Shown one piece after another: positions 34,245 to 46,972 of a stretch of 64,000 bases of DNA. The position numbers were made by a program, and so were the translations under genes. Within the stretch, counting starts at the first letter, position 1; every line of letters starts with the position of its first letter. Source of the stretch: Spongilla lacustris (Eukaryota > Porifera > Demospongiae > Spongillida > Spongillidae); NCBI GenBank assembly GCA_949361645.1, contig OX442415.1, positions 17,945,269-18,009,268 of the forward strand. The letters run 5' to 3'. Under the pieces are notes generated by a model. That model did no database searches. It was not told where the DNA came from and worked only from the letters and a program-made list of their open reading frames with translations.

Positions 34245-35501
34245 ATGCATTACATGTACACTATGTGAATGGCCAGCCAATACCCAGGGCCAGGGGGTTA
34301 TGCAAATTACTTGCTCTGTGGGGCCAGTAGGTTCCATCAACCTTAGGCCCAACTAGCCCAAGGTGCTTAATGTTGACCCCTGCTAACACCTGAGGTGCTG
34401 TGCCTCCTCCCCAGCCTTAGGTCCAGTGCCTTTTGGATCATGAGGCTGTGGACCCCTCCAGTGGCCACTCCTCCTACCTAATCCAGGGGACCTTCTCCTT
34501 TAGATGGTAAGGACCAGCTTCATCCCTGACCACCACCCCAATGGAGAGGTAAGCTAGTTACCACATCTATTGTGTTGTACACACAGTGGGTGATGGCTGT
34601 GATAGCACAATGAGGATTACCAGAAGATGCATACAGCTCCTTCAGTACATGCAGAGCTGTTGGGATGTGTTCAATGTGGAGGCACAACTGCCCAGACATG
34701 TGGGAGTACCAGAAGAGTGCTTCCTCAAGTCACTGCCAGAGGTAGCCACACTGTACATCCACATAGCTCAATGATGTCACTTGAATATTACTGCCCACAA
34801 CAATCAAGTGAAGAAGTACGTTGAGGAGCTTGACATCATGAATTGGTACAATACGTGGTGTGGTGAGTACTATGCTGCTGAAGTAATATTATGCTGTTTA
34901 CAGTCCTCCTGCCCCTCCCCCTCTCACATGTTATCATTCAACCAACAGTTCCCTACAAGGAATTGTATACACAGACTGCACATCCTTAATAGTATTCATC
35001 ATCAACACTTGTGGACAAAGGAAGGACATCAGTCAACCTCCCATCAAGTCACACATATGACCACACAACATGTTGGCCATTTGTTGGGACCATTGTACAG
35101 GTATTAATAACTCGCTCGTTTGATAATTGATAAGAGCAGGTAAATGATAACATAGGTTTTGGCAGAAGTCTGGTTTCATGTATGGGGGGCGGGAATGTGT
35201 GTCCCCGCCCCTTACGAAAGGGGGGAGGGGGTGTGCGGCGTGTGGACACGCCCTATCCCCCAGACCTTTCACATCACCTGACGTGATGGAGACAATTGTT
35301 AACTTAACATAGAGAGTTGCGGCGGGTGGGTCAGTTAGCAAACTTCGCACAAGGCAATGATGATTGCTACACTAAATGTTTTCCAAAGGGTACACAGGCA
35401 CATCCCCGAACGTCATTATAAAGGGGTGCCTGACACCCACCAAATCTTTTATATGTTATCACATATACATGCATCGCGCTCAGGTTAGATATAAATGATC
35501 A

Positions 35502-35640
35502 TGAGCAGGTGGGAGTCAATAACCTGACCAAGAAACTTCACTGATGTTTTTGAAAATACACATTTATCCTTGTTTAGAGTGAGACCAGCTGCTTGTATCT
35601 TTTTAAGGGTTTGGTGTAATCGGACATCATCACACTCCAT
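35502..35640 (-). pseudogene. Gypsy-type reverse transcriptase thumb remnant, copy 3
   Basis: Same thumb fragment as at 24.14 kb, within the next intron unit. One base differs in the upstream part (CTCCTCTGTCC versus CTCTACTGTCC). Confidence 0.7.
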
Positions 35641-36363
35641 CTCCTCTGTCCAGTTGAATGGTTTTAACAGGAACGCTTTCCCTCATGTCTCGGCCCCGGG
35701 ATCCTACGTATCATCATCCCATTATAATGTACAATTATAAGGTCAACAGCCATAGCTCACATACACATACATGTACTGTGTACATTGTGCTCCTCACAAC
35801 AAAACGCAGCAACTTTTTTATTGTTTATTAAATATCAAGTTATGTTGTATCATAACATTACGGTACACACATGAACTATTGCTACCTGAGGTCAACACCC
35901 ATTAGAGTGTACTGGCTACACTTCTGGCTAATAAACATAAGTCAACACATCTGCATGCATGTGTGAATGTGTTGTGTGTGCATGTGTATGTACATGTACC
36001 TGAGTAGTACATACACCATATATGTGTGCACATGTATGTGTACAGGCTAAAGCCTCTCTGTAGAGTGAGGATGTGACACAGGACTGATATGTGCACCCCT
36101 CAGCCATGCTTCCTCCTCCCCCTTCCCACACACTGCATGTACCACTACAAGTATGGATATCATGACCAGACTCCTCCCCCTCTTCATCACACATGCCTAC
36201 CTTACATACATGTACTCATTACAGAAAGATTTTATTCAATCTTTTTGATAACAACTTAAGCACACCTTCCAAGGTTACAACAACCATTCCTCCTCCCCGT
36301 CCCATCCGCTGGACCCCTTGGGTAGCCACATGAACAGCCAACTGCATACACAATGGAACTTAC

Positions 36364-36447
36364 TTCAGCTGCTGTAGGTTAGTCCAATGACAAGCAGCAG
36401 TAGACAAAGCCTTGATACCTTCATCCCCAATGTTATTATTCTCTAGG
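36364..36447 (-). CDS. LRR array exon (84 nt), variable residues EN
   Basis: c-LENNNIGDEGIKALSTAA…CHWTNLQQL-aa with normal acceptor and donor, phase 2. The variable codons are GAG AAT, and the xx pair before the second leucine is QQ where most copies have QK. Confidence 0.85.
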
Positions 36448-36710
36448 CTGAAGGAAAAGCACACAAAGGTACATAAAACAGTACAGAGTGATGGCCACAC
36501 CCCTACATCAATAGCCTAATGTGCCTAACACCCAGGGATCACTACTTCCCATCTGGCCAGTGATACAATTATACTATGCTGTTTACAGTCCTTCCCCCTC
36601 CCCTCTAAAACATGTACATGTATTCATTCAACCAACAGTTCTCTACAAGGAATTGTTTACACAGACTGTGGTTAAAACTACCACAACCCTTCCTATTATG
36701 ACTTAAATTG

Positions 36711-37287
36711 AGGCTGATGCTTTGAGTTTACAACACGAATACTTGCCCGCACACGCACAAATATAGTTAAGATAAATACACGTGTGCTATGTAGCATACC
36801 TAGCTAAAGTTCGAACTTCGAAGCTGCATACTACACTGACCAACAAGTGTCATACACACAAAGTTGACAGTACAGCTTACCTAGCGCCTCGACGTAAGCA
36901 GACCGAACGCTAAGTGCTCCTTAATTAGGCGGTTCATGTAGGAAAGCGTCGGAAGGAGCTGTAAGCCACTTACAGAAAGATTTGCTAAACCATTTACGGA
37001 GGTACACGAACCATGTATTGCTAACGCACAGTTCTGCTTACAGTGTAACATTTTCAAGCGTGGCTACTTTTGGTACTGTACGTATAGTGACCATGTATGA
37101 TTCGTATTATTACCAGTATATAGTAGCCACGCTTGAAGATCAGATGTTACGCTATAAGCAGTACTATGCAGCTGTTACACCTTCAATCCTTCGAACTTTA
37201 GCTAGGTATGCTACATAGCACACGTGTATTTATCTTTGTGCGTGTGCGCGCAAGTATGCGTGTTGTAAACTCAGAAGCATCAGCCTG
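36711..37287. mobile_element. Foldback element with inverted arms of about 105 bp
   Basis: The left arm (GGCTGATGCTTTGAGTTTAC … TACACGTGTGCTATGTAGCA … GCTAAAGTTCGAA, 36713-36820) returns inverted at 37190-37285. A second inverted pair (CAAGCGTGGCTAC and its complement) lies in the middle at about 37058-37070 and 37126-37138. No protein is encoded. Compared with the other intron units, an insertion of about 0.8 kb (36695-37495) replaces some 20 bases here, so the foldback element accounts for most of it. Confidence 0.75.
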
Positions 37288-37529
37288 ACTACGCACAAGC
37301 ACATAGGGAAGTGCGTGTGACTGCTGGAAAAGTTACATAATATTATGTAAAAGCTGGGCTGGACTGTTGACTTAGGTAAGCATAATCAATTGCCACTCTG
37401 ACCACGTTATCGAATTATGGGACGCCTAAATAAACAATGAATCGCTGTAAAAGTCTACAGTTCCGAGGTGTTACTTTCTACAGTTCCGAGCCGGCACTGT
37501 ATGTATAAAATGTGTACATGGTATACTGA

Positions 37530-37533
37530 TTAA
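37530..37533. other. Empty integration site of the TTAA element
   Basis: GGTATACTGA-TTAA-ATGCATTACA is uninterrupted here. In the three other units the same left and right flanks surround the element with TTAA on each side. Confidence 0.95.
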
Positions 37534-39571
37534 ATGCATTACAATATGTGAATGACCAGCCAATACCCAGGGCCAGGGGGTTATGCAAATTACTTGCTCT
37601 GTGGGGCCAGTAGGTTCCATCAACCTTAGGCCCAACTAGCCCAAAGTGCTTAATGTTGACCCTGCTAACACCAGAGGTGCTGTGCCTCCTCCCCAGGCTT
37701 AGGTCCAGTGCCTTTTGGATCATGAGGCTGTGGACCCCTCCAGTGGCCACTCCTCCCACCTAATCCCTGGGACCTTCTCCTTTAGATGGGTAGGACCAGC
37801 TTCATCCCTGACCACCACCCCAATGGAGAGGTAAGCTAGTTACCACATCTATTTATCTTTAGGTAAAACCTTGCGTGGTTCTCAGGGGTTATCAATACAC
37901 AGACTTTTTATTTTGAAAAACACTGACACTGATAGTCCCTTCCCTTATGTGGAAAAAAAACTTGAGTTTCACGTGGTAGACACCTATATATTGCAAAAGA
38001 TGGTTTGAAGTTGATAAAAATTTAACCCTTTACCCACACCCCAAAAATAATCATCATAGATCAGTTCTACTGATCATGTCCTTCAATTTGATGCCAAAAA
38101 CTCTGCTGTCAATTGTATTGCAGCCAAGATATGAGTGCGCAAAGTTGCAACATTTAGGAAAAAAGTCATTATTCAGTGGTGTGAATATCGTAAACCATTA
38201 GCGTTATTAACTCAATAAATGGTAAAAGTTACATTCATATCAAGACCAACATATATGAGAAGTTGGAGCAAAATTGGAAGATGTGAAGCACAACTCCCGC
38301 TCACGGTTTGACCCTATGATAGTTCCCAGGGCTCCTTGTTTGTTTCTGATGGGTTGAGGGCGTGGTTTATTAGATGATATGACTACATGTGTGATGGCAG
38401 CTGTGACTTTGTAGTTGGAGGTGATATACTGGACTTCAAGTGAAGAGTTATATCTTAATGGTATGCACACACAAGTGACACAACATGCCAGTACAAAACG
38501 TCTACCATAGGCTGGCCATGGCCCATGTGTTGGTGACCCCAGCGGCATGTGTGGATGTCTAGTATAGGCCAATATGCTGACATGCAATTACCATATACAT
38601 GCATGTAATCTCGCTGTGCTTATGAAGGCTTGTGTGCAGTGTTCCTGTATGTGCACTGCTGTGTGTATGGTTTGCTAGCATGTTGTAGTAGGCCCTACCC
38701 TGGTATGCATGCATAGGCCTGTGCTAAATATCAAATTTGATACACGCTTGTTTATTATCCTGCATGCCACTTTGTGTTGGGAGTGGAGGCTATGTGCGGT
38801 ACCAGTGACTGTGCAGTAATATCCATCTGGATTCTATTTAGACCACACCCTCGTAAAATGGCATGGGAACATATACATTACTACTCACAAGTATTTATTA
38901 TGTGTATGCATATAATATCACATATAGCTCAAGGTAGTAACATATTGCATGACATTTAGCAGAAAGTATGTAGGTACATGTAGTCCTTTTAAAAATATTT
39001 AGCAACATAAAATGTACGTAGTACAAAATGGCTAAATATGTCACACACCCACCTACCCATACATAAGCCTATACCTTGCCACCCATGATGTCATGCCACC
39101 AATACAAACAAGGTTGGGTGAACATTGTCTGCATAGAGCAAAGATTACCGGCCCCCTCCCCAAACCTCCTGAGAGGCAGTGATGTGCCCTTTATATGAAC
39201 ATCACTAACATAAACCAAGCAATGCAACTGTTTGAAGTTGCCATAACCCTGTAGTGCTGATGTGTCTGCAACCACAGGAGTGTCAATAGCCTAATGTCCC
39301 TAACACCCAGGGGTCAACTATAATGGTTGCCCAATGGCCCTACACAACTAGAAATCTTTATCTGGCCAGTGATATTATTAGCTGCTGGAAGGGGCAAGTT
39401 ATATTATGCTGTTTACAGCCCTTCCCCCTCCCCCCTCACACATGTATTCATTCAACTAACAGTTCCCTACAAGAAAGTGCTTACACAGACTGTGGTTACA
39501 CCTACCACAACCCTCCCTAATGGTATTCATCATAAACACTGTATGTATAAAATGTGTACATGGTATACTGA

Positions 39572-41018
39572 TTAATCATAGATTGACTGAAACCAGAGTG
39601 ACTTAAGTCACTACCCTGGGATAGGGTGAAATGAGATTTATACCTAGCTATTCAAACAAATTCTTTACATGTGGTTGATTGTTAATACAGATAACAACAG
39701 GTTCACATAAATGAATTTCATTTAAGCTTCAGATCATCACTTCCGAATATGCATGCTTGCGTGTACAAAGGCATGGTATATCACTGATTATATATATGCT
39801 ATGCTTTACTATACAGGCACTTCCTTGCTTAGACTTCAGCCCACATAAGGCAACAATGTTGTCATTTTCCATTTCAGAGCACACACTACAATTATAGTTC
39901 TTGCACAGGCTTTTGCATACACTGCAAGCTCTACTAGCATTGCATGGTAGCTACACAAGTAGCAGAGTTTTTGTCATACAATGGATGCAGGCACAATGGG
40001 GCAATGTTGTGTGGAAATGTTTCATGTTAATCCTGTTGCTGAGCGTGAGTAGGTTTACGTTTATTGGTACTTGCACTGATGTATATAAGTAAAGCTCATT
40101 CAGCAACTGCTTCTGTGAACCTGGGTGAAACCATTTGAACAGAGAGTACGCATCGTCCAAAATATGATACCTATTTGCAGCTCTCATGATCAAACCAATA
40201 AGTATTCAGTGGCCTTAGGGCATCCTACAGGCAATCGGTCTTGAAATCACATCTGGCAGCATGCATTTGTAATGGAAAGACAATTTCCAGTAGTCCTGTG
40301 TACCACTTCTACATCATTACCCCACAAAATGTGTGTATCAAACTGAGGTGAGGATCTCCAGCCTTCAACAATGCCATCTACTTGGCCTTCCATTATACGC
40401 CATGACAAGATAAACTACTGCCATCACCGACGTCATCGCTTTCTTGCTTATGTGGTTCTTCAATCGCCGGATTTGGGGAACTATTTTGTATAGAAATGGC
40501 TGTGGGAATGGATGCTTCAGCATTGCCGCCTGCTGCAGTGCTGTGCCGCCTAATGCTGCGTGCGGAAAACGCCTTCAAAGTAGCGACTTCATTAAAATAA
40601 ATGATGCATTTTAAACTACACCCTTTACCGTTAATTCTCTGCACACCTCCAAGGAGTTTTGTTTCGTTAAAAAGTCTTCCGTACCTCTGCTTTGCATGTT
40701 TGTTGCCTAATACCTTAGCTGCATTGCAAGTAACACGATCGCCAACAAGGAAAGGCATCGCGGTTTGAACACAAAAAAGGGGCGTATTTTGTAATGTTTG
40801 CCGCCAAACAGCGATACAAGCTGCCCTGTTTGCTACGCTCCTCTGGCTTAAAATACAACCATTTTAGAATAGTTTAAAGCTGCATGCCACATAGCATGTG
40901 TACAATTAAAAAAAAAACGCACTGGCGTCACCAATTCGAGTGTTTTATCGTTCCAAAAGTTCAGTGACTTAAGTCACTAATTAATGACTTAAGTCACGAT
41001 CCGTCAATCTATGATTAA
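39572..41018 (-). mobile_element. piggyBac-type TTAA element, copy 3
   Basis: Carried inside the 4.93-kb duplication, so it is a passenger copy of 28803-30249 and not an independent insertion. It contains the 121-aa ORF at 40393-40758. Confidence 0.85.
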
Positions 41019-42265
41019 ATGCATTACACTATGTGAATGGCCAGCCAATACCCAGGGCCAGGGGGTTATGCAAATTACTTGCTCTGTGGGGCCAGTAGGT
41101 TCCATCAACCTTAGGCCCAACTAGCCCAAGGTGCTTAATGTTGACCCCTGCTAACACCTGAGGTGCTGTGCCTCCTCCCCAGCCTTAGGTCCAGTGCCTT
41201 TTGGATCATGAGGCTGTGGACCCCTCCAGTGGCCACTCCTCCTACCTAATCCAGGGGACCTTCTCCTTTAGATGGTAAGGACCAGCTTCATCCCTGACCA
41301 CCACCCCAATGGAGAGGTAAGCTAGTTACCACATCTATTGTGTTGTACACACAGTGGGTGATGGCTGTGATAGCACAATGAGGATTACCAGAAGATGCAT
41401 ACAGCTCCTTCAGTACATGCAGAGCTGTTGGGATGTGTTCAATGTGGAGGCACAACTGCCCAGACATGTGGGAGTACCAGAAGAGTGCTTCCTCAAGTCA
41501 CTGCCAGAGGTAGCCACACTGTACATCCACATAGCTCGATGATGTCACTTGAATATTACTGCCCACAACAATCAAGTGAAGAAGTACGTTGAGGAGCTTG
41601 ACATCATGAATTGGTACAATATGGTGAGTACTATGCTGCTGAAGTAATATTATGCTGTTTACAGTCCTCCTGCCCCTCCCCCTCTCACATGTTATCATTC
41701 AACCAACAGTTCCCTACATGGAATTGTATACACAGACTGCACATCCTTAATAGTATTCATCATCAACACTTGTGGACAAAGGAAGGACATCAGTCAACCT
41801 CCCATCAAGTCACACATATGACCACACAACATGTTGGCCATTTGTTGGGACCATTGTACAGGTATTAATAACTCGCTCGTTTGATAATCGATAAGAGCAG
41901 GTAAATGATAACATAGGTTTTGGCAGAAGTCTGGTTTCATGTATGGGGGGTGGGGATGTGTGTCCCCGCCCCTTACGAAAGGGGGAAGGGGGTGTGCGGC
42001 GTGTGGACACGCCCTATCCCCCAGACCTTTCTCATCACCTGACGTGATGGAGACAATTGTTAATTTAACATAGAGAGGTGCGGCGGGTGGGGGGTCAGTT
42101 AGCAAACTTCGCACGAGGCAATGATGATTGCTACACTAAATGTTTTCCAAAGGGTACACAGGCACATCCCCGAACGTCATTATAAAGGGGTGCCCGACAC
42201 CCACCAAATCTTCTATATGTTATCACATATACATGCATCGCGCTCAGGTTAGATATAAATGATCA

Positions 42266-42404
42266 TGAGCAGGTGGGAGTCAATAACCTGACCTAGAAAC
42301 TTCACTGATGGTTTTGAAAATACACATTTATCCTTGTTTAGAGTGAGACCAGCTGCTTGTATCTTTTTAAGGGTTTGGTGTAATCGGACATCATCACACT
42401 CCAT
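42266..42404 (-). pseudogene. Gypsy-type reverse transcriptase thumb remnant, copy 4
   Basis: Identical in the compared stretch to the fragment at 31497-31635, carried by the 4.93-kb duplication. Confidence 0.7.
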
Positions 42405-43132
42405 CTCTACTGTCCAGTTGAATGGTTTTAACAGGAACGCTTTCCCTCATGTCTCGGCCCCGGGATCCTACGTATTATATCATCATCCCATTATAATGTA
42501 CAATTATAAGGTCAACAGCCATAGCTCACATACACATACATGTACTGTGTACATTGTGCTCCTCACAACAAAACGCAGCAACTTTTTTATTGTTTATTAA
42601 ATATCAAGTTATGTTGCATCATAACATTATGGTACATACATGAACTATTGCTACCTGAGGTCAACACCCATTAGAGTGTACTGGCTACACTTCTGGCTAA
42701 TAAACATAAGTCAACACATCTGCATGCATGTGTGAATGTGTTGTGTGTGCATGTGTATGTACATGTACCTGAGTAGTACATACACCATATATGTGTGCAC
42801 ATGTATGTGTACAGGCTAAAGCCTCTCTGTAGAGTGAGGATGTGACACAGGACTGATATGTGCACCCCTCAGCCATGCTTCCTCCTCCCCCTTCCCACAC
42901 ACTGCATGTACCACTACAAGTATGGATATCATGACCAGACTCCTCCCCCTCTTCATCACACATGCCTACCTTACATACATGTACTCATTACAGAAAGATT
43001 TTATTCAATCTTTTTGATAACAGCTTAAGCACACCTTCCAAGGTTACAACAACCATTCCTCCTCCCCGTCCCATCCGCTGGACCCCTTGGGTAGCCACAT
43101 GAACAGCCAACTACATACACAATGGAACTTAC

Positions 43133-43216
43133 TACAGGTGCTGTAGGTTAGTCCAATGACAAGCAGCAGTAGACAAAGCCTTGATACCTTCTTCCCCAAT
43201 GTTATTATGTGATAGG
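43133..43216 (-). CDS. LRR array exon (84 nt), variable residues SH
   Basis: c-LSHNNIGEEGIKALSTAA…CHWTNLQHL-ta, with acceptor CTTCAG|C and donor CTGTA|GTAAGT, phase 2. Variable codons are TCA CAT. It also has GEE for GDE and QH for QK. TA plus the next C gives Tyr at the junction. Confidence 0.85.
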
Positions 43217-43913
43217 CTGAAGGAAAAGCACACAAAGGTACATAAAACAGTACAGAGTGATGGCCACACCCCCACATCAATAGCCTCATGTGCCTAACAC
43301 CCAGGGGTCCTACTTCCCATCTGGCCAGTGATACAATTATACTATGCTGTTTACAGTCCTTCCCCCTCCCCCCTCACACATGTATTCATTCAACAAACAG
43401 TTCCCTATAAGGAATTGCTTACACAGACTGTGGTTAAACCTACCACAAACATCCCTAATGGTATTCATCATAAACACTGTGTATAGGTTACATGTATGTG
43501 AATGGCCAGCCAGGCCAGGGGGTTATGCAAATTACTTGCTCTGTGGGGCCGGTAGGTTCCATCAACCTTAGGCCCCACAGGGCAAGTAGTCCAAAGTGCT
43601 TAATGTTGACCCCTGCTAACACCAGAGGTGCTGTGCCTCCTCCCCATGTATGTACTATAATGCAGTGTGACACAATGATGCATACAGCTCCTTCGGTACA
43701 TGCAGAGTTGTTGGGATGTGCACAATGTGGAGGAACTGCCCAGACAGACAGTACAGATATAAAATTTAGCATCTGTTTGTTTTAGAGTGAATAATGGTAT
43801 ACTATAAATGTACATGTAACCATAGTGACATGACAACATCCAAGCTCTGTGGAAGCATGCAGACCACAACAGCATCCAGGGGTAGAAATACTTTTTTAGT
43901 TGTTGTTGTTAGA

Positions 43914-44003
43914 ATGCCTTCACCACAACAAAAGAGGAGAGCTAAGCGACGAGAGAACCTCTATAAGGTGGTGACATGCACAAGTGCTAGCTTCTACATG
44001 TAA
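43914..44003 (+). pseudogene. Truncated Arg-rich fragment
   Basis: The first 20 codons match the ORF at 25745 (MPSPQQKRRAKRRE), then a deletion removes the RY..E..RAS units. Confidence 0.4.
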
Positions 44004-44683
44004 GTCTAAGAGGCGTGTGCCTAACACCCAGGGGCCAACTTTAATGGTTGCCCGTTGCCCCTAAACAACTACACTCACAGTGTTTCCCCCAGCACCATGC
44101 TATAGCAAACCAATCTTGACCATTTATCCATACCACACATGACTTGATAAGGTAAAGGTTAGGTACAGTGGTAGTAAACTAAGTTTAATGCAGAGAGTTG
44201 CTCTGTGTTATATAGCGTTACTAAGCTGACTATAGTGACGTAGATGTAAACATATGTTTTGGCAGATGCATGCAATGAACGATCCCACACAGTCCTATGC
44301 TGTGCATGAGTGCCCAATAGCATTGCAGAGCGTCCTTCTCTCCATAACACCCCCAATCCAATCAAATCATCCCAAACTGTTGTCGATACGGTTACAGGTT
44401 TGTATTGTATTTAAGCGAGGTCTCCATGGGGACAGCACTCTAGTCATAGCCTTGACTGCAGCCAGTTGCTCACCCACCCTCCACTCTTCCCCTCTCTCTA
44501 TTATGTATTTCAATGTGTACATGTACATACAGGTGGGGCAATGTGTACATATATGCATTTTGATCAATGATGGGCGACAACCTCCGGGCTTCTAGGTCCG
44601 AGGTTGCGTAAAGCTGTGTGGGATTATTGACACAAGACTCAGGGAGTTGTTATTGGAGAAGATAACTTCAGTAGGGTATGGAC

Positions 44684-44770
44684 TGGTGGGGCTGACCACA
44701 TATTCAAAAGGCATGGGCACTGGAGGTCTGAATCTGCCAAGGATGGTTATGTCAAGGAACATGGTTGTCT
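44684..44770 (+). pseudogene. Tyrosine-recombinase remnant, short copy
   Basis: Reads GGADHIFKRHGHWRSESAKD then GYVKE. It is part of a 0.4-kb segment (44.6-44.97 kb) also present at 48.17-48.57 kb, but here the piece coding for DPSAFGMHGGAIAAAGA is deleted. Confidence 0.55.
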
Positions 44771-46079
44771 GTTACAAAGTGCCTGTGTATATGGTCCCAG
44801 CTGGACCAGCCAGTGCTATCATGTGATAACATTAAGTTGGCATGCACAGTCAGCACTGCACCAATGGTCATGTGATCTGGGAAGGAGGTAGGTACCATGA
44901 GAGGGCATGTAGTGGGAGATACACTTTCCTGTCTATTGAAAGTATTGAATTAGCCAGGGCCCTCCTTGCCACGGCTGTTTCGAGTAGGTTGTTAATTATG
45001 AAGGCTTGTGTGCAGTGTTCCTGTATGTGCACTGCTGTGTGTATGGTTTGCTAGCATGTTGTAGTAGGCCCTACCCTGGTATGCATGCATAGGCCTGTGC
45101 TAAAAATCAAATTTGATACACGCTTGTTTATTATCCTGCATGCCACTTTGTGTTGGGAGTGGAGGCTATGTGCGGTACCAGTGACTGTGCAGTAATATCC
45201 ATCTGGATTCTATTTAGACCACACCCTCGTAAAATGGCATGGGAATATATACATTACTACTCACAAGTATTTATTATGTGTATGCATATAATATCACATA
45301 TAGCTCAAGGTAGTAACATATTGCATGACATTTAGCAGAAAGTATGTAGGTACATGTAGTCCTTTTAAAAATATTTAGAAACATAAAATGTACGTACTAC
45401 AAAAGGCTAAATATGTCACACACCCACCTACCCATACATAAGCCTATACCTTGCCACCCATGATGTCATGCCGCCAATACAAACAAGGTTGGGTGAACAT
45501 TGTCTGCATAGAGCAAAGATTACCGGCCCCCTCCCCAAACCTCCTGAGAGGCAGTGATGTGCCCTTTATATGAACATCACTAACATAAACCAAGCAATGC
45601 AACTGTTTGAAGTTGCCATAACCCTGTAGCACTGATGTGTCTGCAACCACAGGAGTGTCAGTACTGGTGTTAGCCTCCGGGCTCATTAAGCAGTATGAGG
45701 CCTTGATTGGCATTCTGGCTCCCTTTCATTTCTACTGCATCAGTTTTGTGAACTTTGCTTCCAACCCCCTCTGGTTGTTATGTATTTCTGTTCTATTATT
45801 AATTGAATGGTGCTACATGTACACTTCAGAAAAATTAAATACAAGTCTTATTATAAAGTACAGCTTCAATGCTAATGTTTTTATTTTAAGTATATTAACA
45901 TAAGATAAATATTTATGTGTACTCGGGCCGTGTACATATCTCTGTTATTATTATTATTTCTTCTTGTTAAAAAATAACATTCATTAATTAAAAACATTCT
46001 ATCACTCTTTATAACAACTAAATAACTTAGTATGTGGGTAGCCACATGTACAGCCAACTACATACACAATGGAACTTAC

Positions 46080-46163
46080 TCCAGCTTCTGTAGTATAGTC
46101 CAATGACAAGCAGCAGTAGACAAAGCCTTGATACCTTCATCCCCAATGTTATTAGCTAATAGG
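46080..46163 (-). CDS. LRR array exon (84 nt), variable residues LA
   Basis: c-LLANNIGDEGIKALSTAA…CHWTILQKL-ga with normal acceptor and donor, phase 2. Variable codons are TTA GCT. GA plus the next C gives Asp at the junction. In transcript order it is the first of the array exons, following the distinct LRR exon at 50475. Confidence 0.85.
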
Positions 46164-46972
46164 CTGAAGGAAAAGCACACAAAGGTACATAAAACAGTAC
46201 AGAGTGATGGCCACACCCCCACATCAATAGCCTAATGTGCCTAACACCCAGGGGTCAACTTTAATGGCCCTACACAACTAGAAATCTTTATCTGGCCAGT
46301 GATATTATTAGCTGCTGGAAGGGGCAAGTTATATTATGCTGTTTACAGCCCTTCCCCCTCCCCCCTCACACATGTATTGATTCAACCAACAGTTCCCTAC
46401 AAGGAAGTGCTTACACAGACTGTGGTTAAAACTACCACAACCCTCCCTAATGGTATTCATCACCAACACTGTATGTATAAAATGTGTACATGGTATACTC
46501 ATAGATATTACAGTGGAAACCATGATACATGACATTAAAACATTTTTCCAGCTCTTCAATGTTTGGAATTGGTTTTAACAATAATGGTATGAACTAATGA
46601 AATTCTAACAATGCAGTTTGGTTGGCAAACTAGTTGTCAACAAGAGTTTGAAATTTAAACTTGTCACGTGACTTCTTGGTTTCTATTTGTGGAAATGTGT
46701 GCCCCTCGTTCAGCAAAAGTAATTCTAGCTCATTTCTCCTTCGTTCGGAAACGGATGAGGCTGAACGTTGGCATATAACTACCACGCACATAACTACATC
46801 ACTTGGTCGGGCCAAATGTTGAATGCGGTAAACAGTTTGAGGACCGCGGCTGCAAACGTGCTGTTTTAGGGGGAGACGCGTTTAGCTGTTTGTCTCGTAT
46901 CGCGTTGTGTTTATGCTACCGTAAGTTCACAGTGCATAGAAAATAGGCATTTCTATCTGAAACGTTCGTTTA

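Larger units (their letters stand above)
37859..42789. repeat. Near-identical 4.93-kb duplication, copy 2
   Basis: Partner of 27090-32020 at a constant offset of 10769 bases. The left junction joins an intron unit (ACCACATCTATTTAT) to the copy at CTTTAGGTAAAACC, with only microhomology. Confidence 0.85.

Noticed and set aside
23562..35350. MRSLLTDPP… minus-strand ORF repeated in several intron units
   Set aside because: Copies differ by indels that shift the frame and by changes with no codon bias, so the similarity is that of the repeat DNA.
45637..45903. Hydrophobic plus-strand ORF resembling a membrane protein
   Set aside because: It is present once, crosses a repeat breakpoint, and has no family resemblance or splice context.
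23126..46140. A repeated minus-strand reading MKVSRLCLLLLVIGLTY that looks like a signal peptide in six places
   Set aside because: It is another frame of the LRR exon. The alternative frame has LxxNxIGDEG…AL motifs, exact 84-nt length, phase-2 borders and base changes that make sense only as LRR codons.
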